Source: Gordionus sp. m RMFG-2023
Taxonomy: Eukaryota; Nematomorpha; Gordioida; Chordodea; Parachordodidae
DNA length: 64,000 nt
Direction: 5' to 3'
Assembly (NCBI RefSeq): GCF_954871325.1
Contig: NC_088779.1
Span: forward strand, 25,840,869 to 25,904,868
This document shows, in pieces, positions 24,472-34,380 of this stretch (position 1 is its first letter; every line of letters begins with the position of its first letter). Both the position numbers and the translations under genes were made by a program. The notes beneath the pieces were generated by a model, which made no database searches, was not told where the DNA came from, and saw nothing but the letters and a program-made list of their open reading frames with translations.

Positions 24472-24816
24472 TGTTGTAGTTGGACAGACGGGTCCCCCGT
24501 CAGGGAAGTCGAGAAATTAATGTAACACGAATTTATTTTAATAGTTAATCAAAAGTACAATTTTATTATATCAAATCATCGGACATAAAAATAAAAACTA
24601 AATTCAAATATTTAATCAATCATATTTTTCTGAGGCCATAATAAACAAATATTAATTTCCAACCATGTCCATCTCGAAAACTGGCTAGAACCAGATTTGA
24701 GGATGAAATCAAAATAGGGTGATATAGGTGAAAAAAGTAAATGGTAATATACGAGTATGGTATAAACAAAGAGAAAAATATAAATGATAAACAAGTTTTC
24801 GTTTGAAAACTCAACA
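24472..24816 (-). repeat. LTR of the retroelement fossil
   Basis: 345 bp bounded by TGTTG and CAACA, which are inverted to each other as usual for LTRs. It is placed next to a TGGCGCC primer-binding site. The opposite LTR keeps only its first bases at about 23,096. Confidence 0.65.
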
Positions 24817-25666
24817 ATATCTAATATATAAATCGGAATAGATCAAAAAGAAAAGGTGAAAAAAACTACAATATTCGCTATGGAGAATCTTTGACTGAGA
24901 GGGTGCTCGTATCGCCTTGCAAGTTGTAATTTGTCTCTTAAGGGATATATCTGTTTTTAAATTGATTTTTTATATTTTACGTAGATCATATAAATATTCC
25001 CACAAGAAAATAATATATCTGTCAGAGACCTGCAGAGGCACCATTTGCACGGCCCGGCCCGGTTTTAAATTTTTTAAGCCCGGCCCGGATAAATTTAAAA
25101 AAAAATTTTTTACGGCCCAGCCCGGCCCGGATTTAAAAATTTAAGGCCCGGCCCGGATATTTTTTTAAAAAAAAATTCAGGCCCGGCTCGGAATTTTTTA
25201 AAATTATATTCGACCTGGTATATACAAAAATTCACCCATAAGGTATTTTACCATATTTTTAAGCGAGTATTATCGCTTATTATTTAAAAAATACATGAAA
25301 AAAGCTAATATTTTGAGAATATTATATTGAATTTATAAAAATTATAAAACTGTTATTTATAAAAATGGATATTTTGAGCATATACTATATTTTTTACATT
25401 TATAAAAATAAAACTAATATTCATAAAAATGGTAATAATATTTTGAGCATATACTATATTTTATATTGCATTTAAAAAAAATAAAACTAATATTTAATTT
25501 ATAAAAATGGAAAATATTTTGAGAATATAATATATTGATTATTTAATTTATATAAAATAAAAATAAATCGCTATTTAAAAAAATGCATGTTATAATAAAT
25601 AGTATTTTGAAAATATAATCTAATTGCACAATATTAATATAATTTATTTTATAATTTTTAAATATT

Positions 25667-25954
25667 TTATATTTCATTTATAGGTTGGTTTTTCAGGTGT
25701 ATAAAAAAATTATTAATTTTCATGGATTTACCATCACATTTATGTCTATTTAGATGTGATTTACCATGTTTATAATTATAAGATAATATACTTGAACAAT
25801 TCTTACATTGTACATAGCCAATGTTTTTTTTATTTTCATCTATGATGATGTTAAATTTAGCCCATATTTCAGATTTTAATTTATTATTTGTATTTCTAAA
25901 AGAATAAATATTATTTTTAATTTTATTAATTATATCATTAGTATTTTGTGCCAT
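25667..25954 (-). pseudogene. BED zinc-finger fragment of a hAT transposase
   Basis: 95 residues. EIWAKFNIIIDENKKN, then YVQCKNCSSILSYNY, then SHLNRHKC give the BED pattern: an aromatic start, Cys-x2-Cys, and His-x(n)-Cys in place of His. BED fingers bind the ends of hAT elements. Only this N-terminal piece remains, and about 640 bases follow before the element's left end, far too few for a transposase. So this is a remnant in a deletion derivative, not a gene. Confidence 0.75.
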
Positions 25955-26244
25955 GATATTCCTTTATTTGATTGTTTTGGTAAATATTCAAAAAATTTAG
26001 ATATGAATTATAAAAAATATATTATTAATACTTGAATATTGGGGCTTATTTAAGATATTCCTTTATTTGATTGTTTTGGTAAAATATGTTGTAAAAATTT
26101 AGATATGAATTATAAAAAAATATATTAATACTTTGTATAAATTTGCAGGAAATTAATAATTAGATCCATCTGTGAGTGTTAGGTGTGTTAACCATCACCC
26201 AATATTATATTAATCTTAACTATAATATAATTTAATCTTATAAC

Positions 26245-29134
26245 CAGGGATTCGAACCGAACCCGGAGAAGTGAACCCGGGTTTTTAGAAAAAAACTCTC
26301 AACCCGAACCGAACCTGAACCCCATTTATAAAATTTTCAAAACCCCGAACCGAACCCAAGAATTTTATTTGAACCCGGGTTCAACCGGGTTCAGTGTATT
26401 ATTTAAAATCATATATTAATATATGTAAATACAAATATTATTTTTTCAAATTTCCAATTAAATGAAGTGTTAATAGATTTTAAACAACTTAATTCATTTA
26501 TGCCATTTTTAAATTTATTCTCGATTCCTATTGGAGTGTTAAAAAATTTTAAACAATTGTATTAATTTACGCCATTTATTTTTAAATTTTTATCTTATTA
26601 TTCTTAAAGATTATTAATTAGAAGAAAATGGTTAATAAATCAAAGTAAAAATTATTATATTGTTAATTTAAAAAATTCTAAACATCTAACTTAAAAATTG
26701 TTAAATGTAGGACAGTTTTTGTGAACTTATTAAAATGATTTTAAAATTTATATATGCTAATCATTTATTTTTGGTTCAGATTAATTTTTACAAGATATTA
26801 ATGAAGTGCATATTATAATGAAATTAAATTTATAAATATCTCTTTTTTAATTCTGAAATCATTGCTATTTAAAAAAATTGTTCTCTTTTTATAGATTTAA
26901 GATTAAAGATAAAGTCATATTTGATAAGCATTTTACCCTTAATACAATAGAAAAAATAATCAATATGTTCATATTGCAAAGTAAAAATGTCTGGTAATCA
27001 CTTGTCAAATTTAGAAAGACACCGGGAAAGAAATCACAACAATGAATATTTAAATGAAAAAACCAAATATCAGGAATTGTTATTGGCAAAAAAACCTAAA
27101 ATTAATATTGAAACCTTTTTTCCAAAAAAGCATATAAGTATAAATATATCATCTAATGATTTGATGAGTTCTATACTAGAACTTGTTACTGTAAATGGCC
27201 GGCCTTTATCAATTATTGAAGATTCGGGATTTCTAAGAATTATAAATCCACTCCTATCTGGGCTCAATTTAGTTATAAACAAAGAAAATTTATCCAGAAC
27301 TATTAATAAAACAGCCCAATCAATTAGAGACAAAATATCGAGAGAGGTAGAAGGAAAATTAATAAGTTTAAAAGTTGATGCAGTTCAACGACTGGTTAAT
27401 TCTTGGTGTAAATATTCAATTTATATCAAAGTCCATTATAAATTTGAGGACTCTTGGAATTGTAGAGCTGAAAGAGAGATGTACAGGAGAATATATAAAA
27501 GAGAATATATTAAAAACTTTACTAAAATTTAAAATTAATATTGAACAAATATACACAATTACTTCTGATAATGGTTGTAATTTTTTAAGAGCTATAAAGC
27601 TCCTGCAACCTGAAACTGATGATATAAGGAGTGAATCAGCAGATGAGGAAAATATGGATGTAAATGTATATAAATATGATATTGATGATATACAAAATAC
27701 TTTTTTATCAACTATTATATCCTATCCGATTTATAGTGTACGGTGTGCAGCTCACACACTTCAGCTGGCACTTCAAGATGCTATAAAATTATCACCTATT
27801 GTGGAAACCATTGCAAAATCTAGGAGCCTAAATTTAAAATTAAAACATCCCACTTACCAAAAGTTATTAAAAAATATTAAACTCCCTAAGCTTGTGTTAG
27901 ATTGCCACAGATGGCATTCAACCCTTGATATGTTAGAAAGGCTGATTTTACTAAAACCCAATATCGAAGATTTTTTTTCAGAGCAATCTGATTATTTATT
28001 GACTGAAGATTGGAAAGAGATAATAACGATTGTTGAAATTTTAAAACCGCTAAAAATCGCAACCAAACAATTCCAATCTGAACAGTTAACACTGAAGATT
28101 TTTATGCAGCATGGTTAAGATGCTGTATCGAACTGGAAAAAAATCCAAACCATTTTGCTCAATTACTATATTCTTGTCTTAAGAACAGAAAAGAAAGGTT
28201 TATAAAGAACGAAATTCTCTTAGCTGCCATATACCTGGACCCAAGATACAAGGTTAATTAAAAGCTTAGTAAATTAATTATTTTAGATTTATATTAAAAT
28301 TGTATGGAATATTTAAATATAAACAATATAAATCCTTAAATATTATATGTATTACTTAGTGATGATGATAAGATTTGGGCGAAAAGGCATCTTGTCAATT
28401 TATGGAGACGAATTAAAAGCTTAACAACGCCGATTTTATCTGATGATATTAGTTCCGATGAAGTTATTGAACAAGAAGATGATTTAGAGAAATTGATACA
28501 ACTTAAAGAAAGGCAGGAGAAAATACTTAAAAGAGGGCCAACGATTGCTGAGAAAAGTATTGGAACAATAATTACTGGATTTAGCGATTATAAAAGATTA
28601 GATAAGAAGGAAAATATTTTGCATTTTTGGGAGTCTGCTAAGATGGAACACCCTGAATTATATATTTTATCTAAAATCTTATTTGCTGTTCCTGCAACCC
28701 AAGTTAATTTATCATATTTTCACATATAAATACATTTAACATAGGTTAGCGTTGAAAGATCTTTTTCACATTTGAAATTCATTCTTTCACCACATAGATC
28801 GAGGATGAGTGAACAACTCTTGGAAGATATTATGCTAATACGTCTAAATAAAATTTTTAAAATTGATACATGACTTTATGCTTTGTATTTTTAACTATAT
28901 TTGCCTATAAATAAAATAAAATATTTATTTTTTGTATCAAATTTATGTCTAGTTTTTTATTATGATTTAAATATAGAATTTTTTTTATCAACTCAAAAAT
29001 TCTTGAACCCGAACCGAATCCGAACCAAACCCGGGTTCAAAAATATTTCCCAGAACCGAACCCGAACCAAACCCATCTTTTTTTTATACCCCGAACCGAA
29101 CCCGGGCAAAAATTTTGTCGGGTTCGCATCCCTG
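26245..29134 (+). mobile_element. Nearly complete hAT transposon, nested
   Basis: The 2,890-bp element has ends CAGGGATTCGAACC and (minus reading of right) CAGGGATGCGAACCCG. Both are followed by GAACCGAACCC-type repeats, and CTTATAAC is duplicated exactly on each side (26,237-26,244 and 29,135-29,142). An 8-bp duplication and CAGGG ends fit hAT. It holds one transposase gene on the plus strand. It inserted inside the older element at 25,023-29,273. Confidence 0.93.
26910..28873 (+). pseudogene. hAT transposase with BED finger, a few lesions
   Basis: An N-terminal BED finger spans 26,910-27,040 (DKHFTLN; CSYCKVKMSGNHLSNLERH) with a frame change just before the first Cys. The long middle part (26,987-28,118) includes VDAVQR, ITSDNGCNF and CAAHTLQLALQDA, the hAT core around the second catalytic position, but the frame changes twice (near 27,400 and near 28,090). 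It continues with EDFYAAWLRCCIEL to ILLAAIYLDPRYK (28,095-28,251). After a probable intron (28,252 to about 28,360) the frame resumes and runs to KILFAVPATQ. A small 3' intron (28,701-28,743) then leads to VSVERSFSHLKFIL and LLEDIMLIRLNK, the dimerisation block, ending at TGA (28,871-28,873). Few breaks and an exact target duplication suggest a fairly recent arrival. Confidence 0.85.
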
Positions 29135-29280
29135 CTTATAACCATTAACTCATAATGTAAAAATTTTTATAAAAAATATTAAGGCCCGGCCCGGGTTTAA
29201 CAATCTTAGGCCCGGCCCGGATATATTTTAAAAATGACCGGGCCTGGTATAGGGCCGGGCCTGCAGGTCTCTGTATCTGT

Positions 29281-30038
29281 ATTATAATTTTCTGATGTCT
29301 TTACTACATCATGTCCTCACTAGCACTACATCATGTCTTCGTGACATAGCTACATGAGTCATGAGGACATTTTTTATTTTTACAAATTTAAATTCTCAGA
29401 AAATAAAGTTTTTTTTTATTTATATCCCCCAAATTTTAGGTTGATTTTAATTCCTCTGCAAGTTTATTATTTTATTTAAGGTTTTATTATTTTAATCTCA
29501 TAAACTAACTCTTTTTTAAAAAATCTATATTACAAAAGATTATAAAAACTCCTTTGCTCTTAGTAAAAATCGATTTGGAGTATATATTATCATTCTCTTT
29601 TACCCTCCATTTTCATAACCTTGGTTTCCCTTATTTTGTTTATAATCATATTTTCATTTTGGTCTGACAGATTATTTATATTAAGTTCGAAAATTTAAAT
29701 TTTAGAATTTCATCCTTTAAATTTTGCCAGTGCTTCTTCCAACAGGTAAATTATATTAAAAATTTACCTTTAGACTTCCATTTTCCCATATATAAAAAAT
29801 ACATCTAGCATCTAATAGTCAGAGAAACATTCAATAGATGGAAAAATATCAAACATTTTTTTAACCTCTATAAATAATTGCATTTCCAATTAAATTTAAT
29901 ATTTTTTTATAATAATCCTTTAAATTAATGAAAAACTAAATAAAAATCTATAAATATTTCTTTTGTCATAATTGATTGAAAGCGATTTATGAGACATGTC
30001 ACTTTACATTAATCACACTTATCCATAGCATATTCTTC
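29281..30038. other. AT-rich left flank of the MULE; possible 5' region of IFT52
   Basis: No long frame. Bases 30,029-30,046 may be part of a small IFT52 exon that continues at 42,941 (see findings). No promoter motif was recognised. Confidence 0.35.
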
Positions 30039-30046
30039 AAAACATG
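30039..30046. repeat. Target-site duplication of the MULE, left copy
   Basis: AAAACATG; identical copy at 42,933-42,940, directly before TGTAAAATTT. Confidence 0.8.
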
Positions 30047-30394
30047 GGGTATAACTAAACTGAGAATTAACAGGTAAAATTTTTTATGGATTATCAATTA
30101 TATTTTAAAAACTTTAAAAAAAAGGTTTTTATTATAAAAATCAAATTTATCCAAAATTAAAATTATCTAAATATATAAATTAGAATAGAAAAGATATTGT
30201 AGTCCATAAATTTATAATATGTATAACAGATCTATTATATAGAAAATAAAACACCCATAATAAATTTTATATATCATAAATAAAATTCCGCTAGATGGCG
30301 TAAATTAATAAAATTTTAGTTTTTAATTAAAAATAATATGAATTATAGGAGCATAATTCTTCGCTCTGAATTTTGGTAGAAAATAATATAAACA

Positions 30395-30665
30395 TAAAAT
30401 GAAAAAAAATTTAAGATCCAATCATTATTTTTGGAGTTATGATGTGAATTCTCAGTTTAGTCAATTTTTTAATTTTTTTTTTAGATTTTTGGAATTTTAA
30501 ATTTTTTTATAATTTTTGACTCATTTGGTGTAAACCAACTTATATAAACATAAAATAAAAAAAATTTTAAGTTTCCATCATTATTTTTGGAGTTATGATG
30601 TGGAATCTCAGTTTAGTCAATTTTTTAATTTTTTTAAAAATATTTTATTTTTTTTGACTCATTTG
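30395..30665 (-). repeat. Two copies of the 150-bp unit in the left MULE end
   Basis: Minus-strand copies of the unit that is tandemly expanded at 38,940-42,290. Landmarks are TTATTTTTGGAGTTATGATG, CTCAGTTTAGTCAATTTTTT and GACTCATTTGGTGTWAAC. Confidence 0.9.
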
Positions 30666-31070
30666 GTGTTAACTTACATATATAAATAAATGCATTATTT
30701 TATAGTTGGAATCGGAAAACTAGTTTACTTCAATTCGTTGGGTATTCTTTGGTCTTAAAAAAGACCGTTGGGTATTTTTATATCATAAAAAAAGAATAAT
30801 AAAATTTTTAGACCAATTAGAAATAGCAATACCACAAATATTATTAATTATAATTTTATAAAAAAATTAAGATAAATATAAACTCATTATAAAGTTTCAT
30901 AAAAAGATAAGAAGGTTTCTTTACATACATATATCAATTTTTTGTAAAAATTTTTTATAAATATAGGGAGAATTATTTAATTAATTATTGGATATATTAA
31001 TTGTTGGAAATTAGAGGTTTATAATAAAAAACATATAAATCTATGGTCTTATTGTTTTCATTCTTTCCGC

Positions 31071-32470
31071 TTAAGCTCTTTTGGCTTGATTAGGTTTTTT
31101 TGATCCTAAAGGTTTCACTAGAGCTAATTGACCACATGTAGAGGTAATTAGTTTTCCATTACTATTTTCCTTTAGTATTTTCAACAAAATTGCTTTATGT
31201 TCAGCATCTGTAATCTCAGCCCAGCTCTTATGCATGGATGATATATCTAATGCCTTTATTAGATAATAAGGTCCCAACCCACATATGGCTCTTTCGAAGT
31301 CTTTTTCCTGTATTAAATTAATATCATTTATTTTATTTACCATTATATGTAAAGGAGTTTTTTTCCAATCAAATTTTGTTTTTAATATATGATTTATGCT
31401 TTCACAATTATTGTTGGTGTATGGTAATAAAATTATTTTCTTTTTTAAAGGTAAATATACCATATTATATAATTTATCTATTAAATATCTATATATTTTA
31501 CAAATTTTGCATAATTTTTATTTAAGCAAAATTGTTTTAAATTATCAATTTTTTTTAAAGATTTCATCAGTTAATGAAAATATTATTCCATTTTTATTAA
31601 AATAAAATTTGTAATTATGTATCTAATTTTTATTTCAACTCCTTCATTATTAGTTAAAAAATGTATTAAATTTTTAATATATTTAGTACATAAAAGATGT
31701 GTTGAAAAATTTCTACGCAAGGCCGATACCATCCCCAATTCTCCATCACTCCCAAAAATTAAATTATTAATGGTTATACGATTTTTTTTAAAAATTGCTT
31801 CAAGGTGGGAGAAAAAATTATTAAATGTTTGGTAATCCGAATTACCGTGTAAAAATATAGGTCCTAAGAAAATTGGGTGATCGTGTAAACGGTGAGTTTT
31901 TATGCATTTATGTTTAAAGGCCATGCATGTGACAAATAATTCCCCTAAATTATAAGTTTTATCTATACGTATATTGCTAGGATTATTATTTGAGCATATA
32001 TATTTAATGTTATCTATCATGAGGGGAGTATATAAAATAAGAGATATCACATCGGGGCTTATATCGACCTTTTGTACCAATGGGTATTTATATATGTTTT
32101 TTAAAATATCAAAAGCTTGATCAGCAAAATTAGACAAGCATCCTGATTCATTTTTGCTTAAAAGATTATATTTAATATTAGCTATTTGTTTTACATTTCG
32201 AGGGCTTATTATATCACGATCTTCAATTAGTAATTCTTGATAGATATTACTAGGTGTTTGGTACTTTACTTTATTAGCAATTGTTTTGTAAACGCAACGC
32301 GGTGTGCGTGAATATATGGATTGAGATATTTCCTTATTGCCATGAGCTATTTTACCAGGATAGTCACCTAAATATTCGGCAATAAAAATATCTTGTAATT
32401 GGTTAACTAATGGTGATATATTAACCAAATAAGAAATCCTTCTCTTAAATTTTTCACAATTTCTTAACGC
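31071..32470 (-). pseudogene. MULE transposase, minus strand
   Basis: Two long frames cover the core and C-terminal parts. The first (32,428-31,583, 281 residues) begins in IFIAEYLGDYPGKIAHGN and carries the MULE catalytic block: FLGPIFLHGNSDYQTFNNFF, then LIFGSDGELGMVSALRRNF, then LLCTKYIKN. This corresponds to the GPxxLH and GTDxExAL-type signatures with the first and second acidic residues. The second (31,463-31,071) gives the end, CESINHILKTKFDWKKTPLH to ICGLGPYYLIKALD. About 120 bases between the frames hold a break, so this copy looks inactive unless an intron removes it; no good splice pair was seen there. Upstream on the minus strand the coding sequence continues into the duplicated 5' half and the 36-bp repeat. 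Confidence 0.8.
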
Positions 32471-34192
32471 ACTATAGTAAAGATGAAGAATTACCTTATC
32501 GTCAATATTTGGCTAAGGCTCAAGTAATTCTAAATTTTTTTTTTTTTAAATAAATTATTTTTATGAATATATGGGCCAAAAAAATCAAGATTTTTGAAAC
32601 AGTATATTGAATGATTCGATCCTCTTGGCTTTCCAGTCCAGGCTCCGCAATCATCCTCAAAGACTGATTTTTCGCCAACATTTTTATATTAAATTGATTA
32701 TTAAAACTTTATTATTTTTTACCCCAGTAGGTATTAAATTCAATACTTTTATAGGATGCAAGAATAAAGACATTAATTCATCAGTAGTTAAATATTTACC
32801 AAAATTATTAAAACCTTCCCTTGCCATAGAACCTTCTTGAATATTGGTAGCTTTAATGTCTAAAGCTATTTTAGACGGATAAAGTGCTATAGATGTCGAA
32901 GGCTGATTGGACGGAGAAAGTGGTATATATAAATATTCGTCAGAATTTAGATTGGGCTTCGATTGGATAACTCTTCATATACAAAATTAGTAGGTGAAAA
33001 TACACTAGACGGAGAAGAAGTTCTAGAAAGAGGAAATACTCTAGATGGAGAAGGTGTTCCAGAAAGAGAAATTACTCTAGATGACGAAGATTTTCTAGAA
33101 AAAGAAATTACTCTAGATGGAGAAGATTTTCTAGAAAAAGAAATTACTTTAGATGGAGAAGGTGTTCCAGAAAGAGAAATTACTTTAGATGGGGAGGGTG
33201 TTCTAGAAAGAGGAAATTCTCTAGAGGGAGAAGGTGTTCTAGAAAGAGGAATTGCTCTAGAGGGATAAGGTGTTCTAGAAAGACGAAATGCTCTAGAGGG
33301 AGATTTGTTTTTATTTTCCAGTTTATAAATATGATCTAAAGGTGGAGAATGTGAAAGTGTTAAAGAATGAGGTTCTAGAAGAAGATAGAATTATAGATTT
33401 TACTGGACTTTCCAAATCTATATATTCAAATTTGGATGATGATGTTTTCTTTTGTAAATAGTTAGACATTAAAGCTACCACTATTCAAGAAGGTTCTATG
33501 GCAAGGGAAGGTTTTAATAATTTTGGTAAATATTTAACTACTGATGAATTAATGTCTTTATTCTTGAATCCTATAAAAGTATTGAATTTATTACCTACTG
33601 GGGTAAAAAATAATAAAGTTTCTGTAATTAATAATCAATTTAATATAAAAATGTTGGCGAAAAATCAGTCTTTTAGGATGATTGCGGAGCCTGGACTGGA
33701 AAGCCAAGAGGATCGAATCATTCAATATACTGTTTCAAAAATTTTGATTTTTTTGGCCCATATATTCATAAAAATAATTTATTTTTTAAAAAAAAACAAA
33801 TTAAAAATAATAAAAATTTAGAATTACTTGAGCCTCAGCCAAATATTGACGATATGGTAATTCTTCATCGTTACTATAGTGCGTTAAGAAATTGTGAAAA
33901 ATATAAGAGAAGGATTTCTTATTTGGTTAATATGTCATCATCCGTTAACCAATTACAATATATTTTTATTGCCGAATATTTAGGTGACTATCCTGGTAAA
34001 ATAGCTCATGGCAATAAGAAAATATCTCAATCCATATATTCACGCACACCGCGTTGCGTTTACAAAACAATTGCTAATAAAGTAAAGTACCAAACACCTA
34101 GTAATATCTACCAAGAATTACTAATTGAAGATCGTGATATAATAAGCCCTCGAAATGTAAAACAAATAGTTAATATTAAATATAATCTATTT
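32165..34192. repeat. Head-to-head inverted duplication of the transposase 5' half
   Basis: Bases 32,165-32,860 (minus) and 33,470-34,192 (plus) are inverted copies about 700 bp long. They are nearly identical; for example the stretch encoding YPGKIAHGN and SIYSRTPRCVYKTIANKVKY is present on both strands. The spacer of about 610 bp contains the 36-bp minisatellite. High similarity implies a recent event or ongoing gene conversion. Confidence 0.9.
32985..33300. repeat. 36-bp coding minisatellite, about 8-9 copies
   Basis: The unit on the plus strand is GAAATTACTCTAGATGGAGA followed by AGATTTTCTAGAAAAA. Because 36 is a multiple of 3 the frame is kept. The plus strand reads ITLDGEDFLEKE-type repeats and the minus strand reads Ser/Arg-rich SPSRVISFSRKS-type repeats. 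Since the transposase is on the minus strand, the Ser/Arg-rich version is the likelier protein. Confidence 0.85.
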
Positions 34193-34380
34193 TACTCAAA
34201 ATAATAGATATTATCTTATATGTCGTCTATTTCTACAAATAAATTATTTTTATTTTACATAAATAATTCAGCATAAAATTATTAAATTTAAATATATTTT
34301 AAAAAATTCCAAGGCCTGACCCGACCAGGCCAAAATTTTAAAAAAAAATTAGCCCGATTAAGACATCTTTAAATGATAGA

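Larger units (their letters stand above)
23080..24816 (-). mobile_element. Deleted LTR-retroelement fossil, minus strand
   Basis: In minus-strand order, a 345-bp LTR at 24,816-24,472 starts TGTTGAGTTTTC and ends CAACTACAACA. One base later comes a primer-binding site starting TGGCGCCCAACG (about 24,470-24,455). A moderately GC-rich, gag-like stretch follows at 23,930-23,450, then a polypurine tract GCGGGGAGGAG (23,107-23,097) directly before TGTTGTGTTTTCAAACG, which repeats the LTR start. A second purine tract of the same sequence lies at 23,450-23,438. No protease, reverse transcriptase or integrase region was seen, so the element is internally deleted and broken. A MITE lies in its leader (23,987-24,408). 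The superfamily is not certain. Age is moderate to old. Confidence 0.65.
25023..29273. mobile_element. GGCCCGG-rich hAT-like element, interrupted by a nested hAT
   Basis: Inverted ends CAGAGACCTGCAG and (minus-strand reading of the right) CAGAGACCTGCAGGCCCGG are followed inward on both sides by GGCCCGGCCCGG blocks spaced by A/T runs. TATCTGT occurs on each side (25,016-25,022 and 29,274-29,280), a 7-bp duplication or an 8-bp one with a slip. Without the nested hAT the element is about 1.35 kb. Its only coding remnant is a BED-finger exon on the minus strand (25,667-25,954). Solo ends of the same family appear at 2,945-3,048, and weaker GC-rich patches at 34,310-34,370 and near 61,840 may belong to it. 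Confidence 0.8.

Noticed and set aside
26245-26265. GGGATTCGAACC, resembling a tRNA T-arm
   Set aside because: It is the terminus of a hAT element with an exact 8-bp duplication; no tRNA body is attached.
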